Translations under genes and position numbers: made by a program | Notes under the pieces: model-generated | The model's database searches: none | Told to the model about the DNA's origin: nothing | Seen by the model: only the letters and a program-made list of their open reading frames with translations | Shown here: in pieces, positions 11,270 to 21,239 of the stretch | Layout: each line of letters opens with the position of its first letter | Numbering within the stretch: position 1 is the stretch's first letter | NCBI GenBank assembly: GCA_015680685.1 | Contig: MNCI01038201.1 | Location: 119,531 to 183,530 of the forward strand | DNA: 64,000 nt | Reading direction: 5' to 3' | DNA from: Gnetum montanum | Taxonomy: Eukaryota > Streptophyta > Gnetopsida > Gnetales > Gnetaceae

Positions 11270-12510
11270 CTTCTCATTCAAGAGATGCCACAAGACTTGG
11301 ATTTTAAAAAGAAGCAACAATTTCTCCATCAATTCAAATACTTCATGAAAATCAATATACACCTCTATAAGGTGTGTGCTAATAGCTTGATTCGTTGGTG
11401 TGTCCCTAACAAAGATCAACTGCGTGTTCTCCAAGATGTTCACAAAGGGCCTTGTGGAGGCCACTACGTAGGAAGATGCACAACCATAAAAATCCTAATG
11501 GCAAGATACTATTATACTACAATCTTTAGGAATGCCCACTAGTTTGTCAAGTTTTGTAAACATTGTCAACATGATAGGGGGATGACTGCTTGCATGGAAG
11601 GTCCTCAACAATGGATTCAACCACTAGAACCCTTCAACATATGGGGTGTTAACTTCATGAGTCCCATCACACCCATGTCCAATGGAAAGGCATATATTAT
11701 AGTAGCAATTGACAACTACACAAAATGGGTAGAGGTAGCAACTATTATTGATTACGCATCATCCACTGCTGCCAGATTTATGCAACAACATATTTTGAAT
11801 ACATTTTGAATGCCACATTCACTAATTTCTGATAATGAAACTCACTTTACAAGTGCCACCTTTAGAAAATTAATGAACGCGTAGGGGTAGAACATAAATT
11901 AACAACACCTTACCACCCCCAATCCAATGGTCAAGTAGAGGTAACCAACTAGGAGATTACAAAAATACTAACACGAACTAGTAGCAACTTTAGGAAGGAT
12001 TGGAGTACAAAACTTAACGATGCTCTTTAGGCTTATCATTCAACTTGGAAACTTCCTATTGGCTATTCTTCCTATGAGTTAGTGTACAGAAAACTTCCAA
12101 TACTTCCAATTCAATCCGAGCTCCATACACTCTCAACAGCCTATGATTTAAACCTTGACCTAAGTCTAGCACAAGAAGAAAGGCTGATCAACCTAAACAT
12201 GTTAAAAAAAAACTGATTAGTGGCCCTATCCTTGAATGAGGTGAATAAGGCATTCAGTAAGCAACCTCATGACCTTAGAATAAGGAAAGTAAAACTGCAA
12301 CTAGAAGATAAGGTTCTTTACTAGAATCCCACACATGTACCCCAAAAGACAAAGTTCCAAACATTTTGGGAGGGACATTATATAATTGCTTGAACCTTTT
12401 TCCTATGGGGCCATATTAATCTACAAACCTGAATGCCCAAATAAAAAGTAGTTGTTCAATATCTAACAAATAAAGCCTTTCCTGGAACCAAGACACGCTA
12501 GTGTAACTAC
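11270..12510 (+). pseudogene. Integrase of element A, decayed
   Basis: N-terminal zinc-binding region: DVHKGPCGGHYVG near 11440 and CKHCQHDRG near 11555 (HHCC). Core: FNIWGVNFMSPITPMSNGKA near 11633 (the usual first Asp in G[IV]DFMG is Asn), LISDNETHFTSATF near 11825 with the second Asp kept, and SNGQVEVTN near 11920 with the catalytic Glu kept after a frame change. The C-terminal part runs to the tail SSMDGQPRS near 12515. No chromodomain was recognised. Confidence 0.82.
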
Positions 12511-14145
12511 CAGCTCAATGGATGGACAACCACGTTCTATTTTTCAGATCTCCTCCTTCAAACTCAATAGTGGGGAAGATGGCCATCTATGCTCACCATT
12601 ACCATGGCCTCTTAGTTTTACTACCTTTTTTTTAATTTTTTTAATTTTACAAATTTTTTATTTTCAAATTTTTCTAATTTTACACCATCATTGGTACCTT
12701 TAAACTTTCTTGATTATTTTACACTTTATTATATATTTTTATTTATTTTTCTCTCTTTTTTTTAAGTATGATATTTTCTTATCTATGATAATAAATGTGC
12801 TTTATTGTCACAAGACACAATGTCACTATTGCTATTTACTAATGATGGTTTGTGCTTAATGTGTGATTATCGATGTCTAATTTCTATTTTTGAATTTTTA
12901 TGTTTGATGACTTTTACATGGTTTATTTTTCATGGAATAGGTAGTGAGTCCATGTCATCCACCCATCCAATGAACTCTATGGTTTTCCTTGTTCTAGGAA
13001 TTTGAGGTTCCTTTTCATTAAAGAAACTTTTAATCAATTGGTAACCTTGGTAGTTCTAGAATTAGGAAGGATTCAAAGGTTTGTAAAGGGTGTGACTTCA
13101 AGGGGACTCAATACTCTTTGTACTCTTCTACTTGCTTAAGTGCTTTAGCGTTTTTCTTAGACCTCTTAACATTCCACACCAACCACTAATAGGAAGAAAA
13201 ATAATGTCATTGCATGCTGTGGTTCAGATTTCAAAAATAAATAAATGTGAATTTAAAGCACACCCATTCTACATGAATATGTCCTTGCATGGTGTGGTTC
13301 CCATTTCAAAAAAAAAACAATGGGAATTTAAAGCATACCCCTTGGACAAATAAAAGGGCTACAAGCATTGGTTATGGAACTTGAATAACATGCACCTATG
13401 CCTAATGGTTCCTTCTAACTAAGGCCCTCTCTCTCACTTCCTACTTCTCTTTTCCTCTCTTTGTGGAATGGTGGTTGTTTTGTGGAAGCACTCTTGTATC
13501 TCGAGTGGGTGGATTGCTCTTAGATTGGTGATGTGAAGTCACTGAATGTGCATGATTTTGGTATGGACTAAGAATAAAACTTCCTAGGTCATTTTAACTA
13601 CAAATTCCACAAGGGACTTCTTATCACCTTAATTTGGAACTCCATTCCACTTCTTTATCATCCATCCAAGTTTTCATAACTCACCTCACTATCGGGTTCT
13701 ATATTATGCTCTATGTCTTAGTCTGATGTGTTGGTATTCTTAAGTAGATTCTTTTGGGTTGTTCATTAACTTTTTATGATCATTAATTAATTATAGGGTC
13801 AATGGACTCTTTAGTTGAGGTTATTCAAGGGCAAAAATGGCATGAGCTTGTTATGGGGAGGACCCACTTACATAGCTCTTAGCTTGATTCATTAAGGTTC
13901 ATTACCTTTGACATTGCTACAATCCTATCTTTTACATTTTTCGTTGCATAAACCACTCAATGCTCCTTAATCTTTCATTTCATTCATCCACTAAATCAAT
14001 TTTTCTCCATTTTTTCAAATTTATGAGCTTAAACACCCTCTTCTCATGTCTTCATATTAATCTTGGTCTTTATCGCTTTCATTTGATCCCAATTTCATCC
14101 AAAATTTCCTTGTATTTTAAAAGTTTGATCAAGTCAATAGTGGTT
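12511..14145 (+). other. Non-coding spacer between pol and ORF2, element A
   Basis: No conserved reading frame. It starts with a T-rich tract (12620-12770), then holds two copies of a GCATGGTGTGGTTCCCATTTC block (about 13208 and 13283; shared with D and, inverted, with B). A decayed form of the AGAAAGACATGTTACCCAT motif lies at about 13383-13415, and a GGGAGGACCCACTT block at about 13855, shared with C and D. The conservation across LTR families whose coding parts are decayed suggests a cis-acting role. Confidence 0.6.
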
Positions 14146-14229
14146 ATTCACTACATCGATGAGGCCTTGTCAATGTAGCTGACTGTGTTGATGAGGCCCC
14201 ATCGACATAGTGGTTAGATCCTATATATA
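14146..14229 (+). promoter_or_regulatory. Putative internal promoter upstream of ORF2, element A
   Basis: CTACATCGATGAGGCC and TGTTGATGAGGCCCCATCGAC lie side by side and are followed by CTATATATAC at 14221-14230. The second box matches the 5' LTR of the same element (TGTTGATGAGGCCCCATCGAC near 5514-5534, followed there by CTATAAATA at 5543). No LTR sequence beyond the box and TATA region follows, so this is not simply a solo LTR fragment. Promoter activity is inferred. Confidence 0.5.
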
Positions 14230-14365
14230 CCACTGCACACTTTGGAGTTTTTTGCAAACTACTCATAACTTTTGCAATTTTTTAGAGCCCAAAACCTTTT
14301 AGAGCTCATAACTTCCCAACTGTTTATCCAAATCCCTCCTATTTTCGATCCTGTGCTTATCAAAG

Positions 14366-14594
14366 GTAAGATCTTTATCATGGGGGCCACAAACCTTAAG
14401 GTTTTTGATGAAAATTTGATGAAATTTTTTGGCAATTTTTTTAACTCCCCTAAAGGGTTAATAACGTTAACAACATATAAAAATTATTTTTTTCATAAAT
14501 TAACCCTTTCAACAACCTCTAGGATGATTTATTAATGAGAATACATAAATATATGATAATTGGTTGCTAATCCATGGTCTTATTATGATTACAA
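14366..14594 (+). other. Putative intron in the ORF2 leader, element A
   Basis: CAAAG/GTAAGA at 14361-14371 is a strong plant 5' splice site lying about 140 bases after the internal TATA box. TTATGATTACAA sits just before the ORF2 ATG (14595); element C has TTTATGATTGCAG there, so the 3' AG here appears to have mutated to AA. Splicing is inferred from the match in position and sequence between elements. Confidence 0.45.
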
Positions 14595-16140
14595 ATGACA
14601 CCCAAACAAAAATTTCCATAGGAAGGAGAATTCTCACAACCACAAGAGAAACGACCCAAAGTTAAAAGGGACCAACAAGAACAAGGTCAAGAACTATCAA
14701 AGGTAACCCATGCAATGGGACCTTTTTGAGAGGAGCTCGAAGTAGAATCTTGAAAGGCCTCACCATTGGATTAAGGTCATAGGCTGCAATCTTGAAATAA
14801 ATATGCTCTGCTACTGTGAGAGCAACCCAGTCGAAGCTGTTAAATGCAAGGGGTAGATGCATCATTTTGAAGGGGCAACTAGAAACAACCCAAGATCAAA
14901 ATCAACACTTGGTTGCAAAGGTTGCTAAAATTCATGCTCAACTTGTAGATCAAGCAATCCTCAACCCAACAATAACAAGAGATGAAGCCATCAAATAGCT
15001 TCAAGAATGATTTCAAAAGGCTAAGGAGGAGGTAGTGATGGCCATCTTTAAACAATTTTTAGTTGAAGCTAAAACAAACTCAATCAAAAAGGACTTGAAT
15101 TAGATGCACCAAGAGAATGAAACATTAACTACACAAAATCATTGCATGCAAAATGTTGATGCTCAAAGAGATCAAATGCAAGAATTCATTCATCAATAGC
15201 AGGAGTAGCTTGCCAAGGTAAACACTAAATTAAGAAAAATGGTAGTAGAAAACTATAATCTATCAATGGAGGAGGTATGCACTTTGCATCAAAAGTCTAG
15301 CATCAATATCACTACCTGAAAAAATGAAACACTCAAATTTGAGAAAGTGAAAAATCACTACAAGGACTAGGTTGATTTGCAAAAGGAAGTGAATGAAAAT
15401 AAATCCAAATAGCAAAGGTGAAAATGATTGAATCCATCCAACAACTCCAACAAGGAAGAGAGATGTGGTAGCCCATCCTTGATGGGATTGATGCCTACAA
15501 CAAAGTGGAGATCCGCTTGAAAGAGCTGCAAATTGAGAAGATAACAGAGTATATGGAGTTGGCTAATCTTCATTATGCAAACCTAGCAATGCTAACTACT
15601 GAATGGCTACAGTTGGAGTTAGGAAAACAAGTGGCTAGCTTGTATCTACTATACAAGGCTAAGTTCAAGCACCACAAAGACACTAAGTAGAAGCTTGAGA
15701 CTACTAATGCTGAACTTGAAATTCTCAAAGGACAATTCAGAGATCAATGATCTATGACTGAGAACCTAGCTAGACAAATGAATTACTACCAAGAGCTAAA
15801 GAACACAGTGAGAGCATTCGACATTGAATGCAAACAGTTTGCAACCTAGTTTGTCAATGCCAAGGAGTTTTTTTCGATGATCCCGTGTCCTTAGGATATG
15901 CCCATTCAAACCCATATTAGGAAAGTTGCATGGACGATGCATGATCCTAGGAGTAAGGAGGGGAAAATGAAAGCACTGTTGGATGCTTGCAACCTCCCAC
16001 CTAAAGTCATAGTAGTAGTAAGACAATCATAGCCACCTCAACCACCACCAATGCGTGAAGCTACTAAAGGTTCCTTGGAGCCCTAGGAACCACCACCACC
16101 TAGGATTGTTTGCTCTTCTCCAAAAAGCTTCACATCATCA
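14595..16140 (+). pseudogene. ORF2 of element A, decayed and rearranged
   Basis: The start ATGACACCCAAAC aligns with element B's ATAACACCAAAAG. Most of the N-terminal plant-transposon domain is missing: the sequence jumps to an inverted fragment (14665-14820) and resumes at about 14821 in the coiled-coil part, at the position equal to base 1357 in element E. The coiled coil is readable to about 15850 (open 15505-15690, KLEI-rich heptads), then a Pro-rich tail QPPQPPPMREATKG-like at 16030-16075. Stops are mostly TAG. Confidence 0.68.
14665..14820 (-). repeat. Inverted fragment of ORF2 inside element A
   Basis: The reverse complement reads AEHIYFKIAAYDLNPMVRPF, which aligns with AKQIYFKIMAYHLNLMVRPR encoded on the plus strand at about 435-500 in element E and with KIYFKIGTYHIFPIKRL in element C. 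The segment is therefore in the opposite orientation to the rest of the element. Confidence 0.75.
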
Positions 16141-16341
16141 AGGAATGTGTTATACAATTTTCAATATTTGAATCATTGTGTTTAATTTTTTGTCCTAAGT
16201 GCCTTCATTTTTTGTAATGTGTTGATCTATACACTCTATTTTTTTTCAAGTCAATCAGTTTGTTTTGTGTTAAGAAAAGTCAATCAATAATCTCATACCT
16301 TCCCAATTTTGTAATAGAACTCAAGGATGAGTTTTCATTTA

Positions 16342-16353
16342 TTCGTGGGGATA
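16342..16353 (+). other. Polypurine tract of element A
   Basis: TTCGTGGGGATA directly before the 3' LTR start TGATGAG. Confidence 0.75.
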
Positions 16354-17263
16354 TGATGAGTTGCATTAAGTTGGCTACATCGACTGGGCCTCGTCGATGA
16401 TGCCTAGTTGATGCATCTTATCATGCGTCGACAAGGCCCCATCAACGCAATGTCATGCGTCAACTATAAGTACACACTTACAACTACATCTATGATGATA
16501 AGTAGATTGTACTTGTAGTGGAGTTCTTAAATTTTTTCCATTCAAAATTTACAATTTTTCCCCTAAGTGCTTGTAGTAGGAGCCATTAAGTGTATAGATC
16601 TTTATTTAGGCATTGTTGTACATGAGCACGATAGTATGTGCAATAATAAAGATGACCTTTCTAATAAACCTTATAGCACTTGGGATAGATTAGCTATTTC
16701 ATTTATGCATTCAATGTTTTCAATTATTTGTTAAATATTTTCAGTTATTTAACAAATATTTTTTAGCAATTAAGTTAATGAAGTAATTAAGCTACATAGA
16801 TTAAATACATAAGTATAACCACTTTGAGTTTAACATGTATTCACTTGGTAATCCCAGCAATGTTAGCACTTGGTATGCCCAGTAGCATAGTGCTTAATTG
16901 CCTAGAAATGGATACATGGTTTTAGGACGTGTACAAAATGTGGGAATAGATACTTATGTTAGGATTAGTTAAATGATAGTTAATTAATTAATTTAGATTA
17001 GTTAATCAAATTCTTTTTATCTACATTTCAAGCGCCAAACTATAAAACACAAAATAATAAAAATTGGATACCTCAATTACACTTAAACGTATCAAAAAAT
17101 TTCATAAGTGTAATTAGGAAGAAAACAATTGACCTTAGGGCTAGATTTACTTCCTAAAGGACTAGTGCACTAGAAATGATAAAGTTTGTGAAATTCAACT
17201 AGATCATGCTTGAACACTTTGTGATTCATATGGTTGGGCATAGGGGTACCTCACCATTCATCA
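16354..17263 (+). repeat. 3' LTR of element A (910 bp)
   Basis: Runs TGATGAG to TTCATCA and aligns with the 5' LTR along its length, with scattered transitions. It is followed by ATAAC (17264-17268), the duplicate of 5400-5404. Confidence 0.92.
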
Positions 17264-18050
17264 ATAACTAAGAGATGGTAAATTTTTTTGGTCATTATAA
17301 TATTAAAAAAATTATAATTCATATAGGTTATAAAATGATCATCAATTTTAGGATATATTTGATTATTTTTGTACATTATATAGTTAAGGAGAAATAAGTA
17401 AATCATCAAAGAAGAATGACTAAAAAATTGTATTTAGTAGCTACTAGATCAAAAAAAACTATTCTATTAAATGAATATGAACAATCATAAGATAGAACTA
17501 TAGTAGCCCAATTGGGCATGATGATTTACATTTGTGCAAGAGATCATCATTTCTTTTTAGTAAGATTTGATAAATGGAGGAATATCTCTTCATACTATAG
17601 GAATAAGCATGAAAGAAATTGAAGGTAGTAAAGCGAATATCACATTCTATATTTTTGATAAGTTCATTATTAAATATACTTGAAGATATTTATATTAATC
17701 ATATTTAATCATATGATATTTAAGAATAAATTTTACCTTGTTGATTCATTTAAGGAAAAATAATCTTATAAGGTCAAAAAGATATGTTGTTGTACAAAGT
17801 AAGTAAAATTTTAATTATGAAAATGTTTAATGATAATTTTGAATTAATTTATATATATATATATATATATATAATTTTTATTGATATTATAGGTCTTATG
17901 TTAGAAAAAATTGGTAATAATCCAAACCTTACAAAGGAGGAAATTGGTAAGGATCACTCCCAACAAGCATCCAAATTCCCTTATAGAGCCAAGCTTGAAC
18001 AAGGTAAACTTTTTTATTCAAAGCAAAATTAGAGTAAAACATTAGAAATA
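17264..18050 (+). mobile_element. CACTA remnant, right part
   Basis: This continues the host of element A. At about 17418-17600 the translation reads KKTILLNEYEQS, then QLGMMIYICARDHHFFLVRF and DKWRNIS. That is the order of the second CACTA protein (Transposase_24-like: a NEYGQPVG motif, then an LG..R stretch, then a W near the end). Frames are interrupted. The boundary at 18050 is approximate. An (AT)n run lies at 17850-17873. Confidence 0.5.
17850..17873. repeat. (AT)n microsatellite
   Basis: Uninterrupted AT dinucleotides inside the CACTA remnant; a second run lies at 18465-18482. Confidence 0.9.
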
Positions 18051-18794
18051 ATACATATAATAAGTATCTAGAATAAAGATAAAGAAAATCCTCTCTCACT
18101 CTCATAATCCTTAATCCAAAGCTTCAAGTGAGCAACCACAATTAGTCCCACTATTAAGACACATATACTATCTCAAGAGCTTCCAACATGTCAAAGTAGG
18201 ATGACCATATTATAGACATATTCAACCTTTATATAATCTCAATGAATCCTTTATCACCCACTTACAAATTGTGAATTTTTAAATTTTAATTTTTTTCTAT
18301 GACTAGAAATGCCTAAGGTTTGCATTAACTTGCAGCTTTTAGGTTGCAACTCATAGCCCTTTGCATTGCTAATTTCCAATTATTATTTCTCTTGGAATTA
18401 CGAGTAGAGTATAATGAACTATAAATTGCATTTTAGTCTCCTCACACTTTGCTATAAATTACAAAATATATATATATATATAAATTCATTTTGGATGATC
18501 AAGTACAGTAGACTGTGACTTGTAATCTCTTACAGTGGTAGAATTCAGCCTCTAGTGACTTGCAATGGTACTGTAGTTACCTACTTAATCTCTAAAAATA
18601 TAATAAATGGATTGGAATAGAGAAATTAACTAAGACACATTTCTTCTATGATTCCTAGAGATGCTAATGATACAAAATACATAAAATAGGTGGGTTAATA
18701 TCCTCATCATCTTCCTTATCCTTAAAAAGACTCTTGGACTTAGGTGGATTTTACATTTGGAATGGCATCAAGCCCCCACATAGTTAAATCACTT
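18051..18794. other. Unassigned AT-rich DNA
   Basis: I see no gene, LTR or conserved motif apart from the (AT)n run at 18465-18482. If the LINE at 18795-20126 were complete, its reverse transcriptase should lie here on the minus strand; I cannot find it. Confidence 0.5.
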
Positions 18795-20126
18795 TCATGA
18801 ATCTACCCTAAGAAGATAGTTGTAACTATTATGAACAATATTAGGTAAATGATCACAATTAAAAAGAAAATTCTCATGATTAAATTTCTCTGAAACAAAT
18901 GTACATTGAAATTTCCTTTTAAGAAAACCATTGATAATAAGAGGATCTAAACTAAGGTAACCATTAACTTCTATGAAGTTAATAGTAGATAGACTAGCAT
19001 TACCTTTTAAGAATTTAAAAAGTTCCATGCATGGTTCTTCCTCTACTTTCAATGAGTGAAGATGACTCTTGATGAGGCCACTTTTAGCATTATGCCTATT
19101 CTATTTTTATTTAACTGAGTGAACATAACAATCCATTTTTGAAAAATAATATTAAAGAAATTATTTTGTAGTGCATTGTTAATCTATTGAATTTCATCAT
19201 AGATTTTTTCCTCAATCTCCCTTTATCTCTTGACATATTGCTTACCTAACTAATGAGACAAATTTCAAACACAATATATAGCATATAACTACTAATCAAT
19301 CCAAACCTCATGTTTGCATTCCATAGAAAAGTCAAAATACCTTTTCTAAAATGAGTAAGAAATAAACATGGATTCATATGAAAAAGCTCATAACATCAAA
19401 CTAGAGATTTAAAACCAAATTCCAAATTAGTAGAAATTAGGAAATGATCTGAAGGAGTTACATCTTTATGAACTTTAACCTTTCAATCACAAAATTAAGA
19501 AGAATAATTGAAAAAATAAGAATAGTTAAATGTTTAAAAAATTAGGTTATTATCTTTACGAAGGTTAAACAAGGTAAACTAATCATCATTATGAAAATTA
19601 GATCTAGCATCATCAAATAAACAAAATTATTCCTTAAGATCACATCAAATATAAAGCTATTAACTTGCAAGCTAAGAAAAAGCTCCATCACTATTATCAT
19701 AAGAATTTTCAATCATATTAAAATTACCACAAAAAATCCAAGGAATGTTAGGCAAACTTTGGAAAAAAATTGGCATAGAGTATTTCTATCTATAGAAGTG
19801 GTAGGAACATAAATATTACAACTACCAAAAGAACCTATAGCACCTTGAAAAATTATCTAGATCATAGAATTATCTATACCATGAGAAATAATTTTTTTAG
19901 ATTAAAAATAATTGATAATGAGAGCTACACCACCTTGACCAATATTTTGATTAGTAAATAATACTATAGAATCATGACAAATACTATTACCAACCATGAC
20001 TATATTTAAATTAGAAATTTTAATCTCTTGAAGAACAATAAAATCAAGAACTAAATGATGTGTATGAAGAAATATATTGATAAATTATTTCTAAAGTTGA
20101 TTAGTAATACATCAAACATTCCATGA
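18795..20126 (-). pseudogene. LINE endonuclease and linker, decayed (part 1 of split LINE)
   Basis: On the minus strand, starting from the edge of element B, the translation gives an SWNV start, DFIVLQEIKIS near 20020-20055 (the LQETK motif of APE endonucleases), NQNIGQGGVALIINY near 19895-19960, then SFGSCNIYVP near 19810, and a degenerate GNFN-like patch. The open stretch 18795-19052 (ELFKFLKGNASLSTINFIEV...SLDPLIINGFLKRKF) matches the linker between endonuclease and RT in plant LINEs. No RT follows. The 5' continuation lies at 33155 after removal of element B. Confidence 0.72.
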
Positions 20127-21002
20127 TGATGAGTAGTGAAGGTACCTCTATTTCCAACCATATGAATCATGAAGCGTTGATGCACGATATGGTTTAACTC
20201 CATGGACTCTATAGTTTCTGGTACACTAGTCTTCTAGGAAGTGAACCTTGCCCTAAGGTCATTCATTATCTTCCCAATTACACTTTTGATGCTCATGGTA
20301 TGGTTAAGTGTAATCAAGGCATATGATTTTTATTTTTTTATGTTTTATTATTCTTAGTGCTTAAAGAGAGTGATGAAGTAATTTAATAACTAACATAATT
20401 TAGCTAACTAACTAATCTTTAACTAGTCCTAACATCAAAATCCAGTCCCACTTTATGTATACATCCTAAACCCATGTATCCACTACTAGGTTACCAAGCA
20501 GTATGCTATTGGGTGCACCAAGTAATAACGCTGCTAGGATTACCAAGAGGATATGTGTTTACGCTCAAAGCAGTCATACTTATGTATTTAATCTATCTAG
20601 CTTATCTTACTTAATTACTTAATTATCTTAATTAATGAAAAACATTGAATAAATAATTGAAAGCATTAAATACATGAATAAAATATCTTAAACTATCTAA
20701 AATGTTGCAAGGTTTATCAAGAAGCTTGTCTTTATTAACATACACACTGGTGTGGATCAAGTACAACTATGCTCAAATAAGATCCATACACTTAATGACT
20801 CCTATTGTAGCCACTCAGGAAAAATATTCTAACTTTCAAATAGACAAACTACAATATCTATACTACTACTATGAATTAAATGCCCATAAACATGTCTGGG
20901 AGCTCATATTTTTAGTTTTTTCTCCAAGGCTGCATTGATAGGGGCCCATCAAGAAGGCTACATCAATAGGGGTTCATCAACATGACACTTTGACACTCAT
21001 CA
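20127..21002 (-). repeat. 3' LTR of element B (876 bp)
   Basis: In plus coordinates it runs TGATGAG to CTCATCA. On the minus strand U3 carries GGCCC boxes (20930-20990), and the repeat block with GGTAATCC and CCCAGTAG-like units lies at about 20490-20560. Confidence 0.92.
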
Positions 21003-21014
21003 TACCCCATGATT
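21003..21014 (-). other. Polypurine tract of element B
   Basis: Minus strand AATCATGGGGTA immediately before the LTR; compare GTCGTGGGGGTA in C. Confidence 0.72.
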
Positions 21015-21239
21015 AAATAAAAAATTATCCTCAAGCTCTTATACAAAATTAGGAAGCTATGGGATTATTGATTAACTCTTAACAAAACAAACTGACTTGA
21101 CATAACTAAGTGTTCGAGTGTACAAATCAATACATTACAAAAATTGTGGTGTTCATGACACAAAATTAAACACCATGGTATGACTACACAAAAATTTGGA
21201 TAGAACTTCCTTTTATGTCATGAAGGTGGTGAAGAAGAT

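Larger units (their letters stand above)
5405..17263 (+). mobile_element. Element A: full-length Athila/Tat-like Ty3/gypsy retrotransposon (11.9 kb)
   Basis: Two LTRs (939 and 910 bp) bracket gag, protease, RT, RNase H, integrase, a spacer and ORF2, with a tRNA-Asp-type primer-binding site and a polypurine tract. Flanks are identical: ATAAC at 5400-5404 and at 17264-17268. The element is dead: stops occur throughout, RNase H and integrase catalytic residues are changed, and ORF2 has a deletion plus an inversion. It inserted into the CACTA remnant. Confidence 0.93.

Noticed and set aside
13132-13353. Two short similar frames in the spacer of A
   Set aside because: They are translations of the repeated GTGTGGTTCCCATTTC block, which is not in frame in the other elements.
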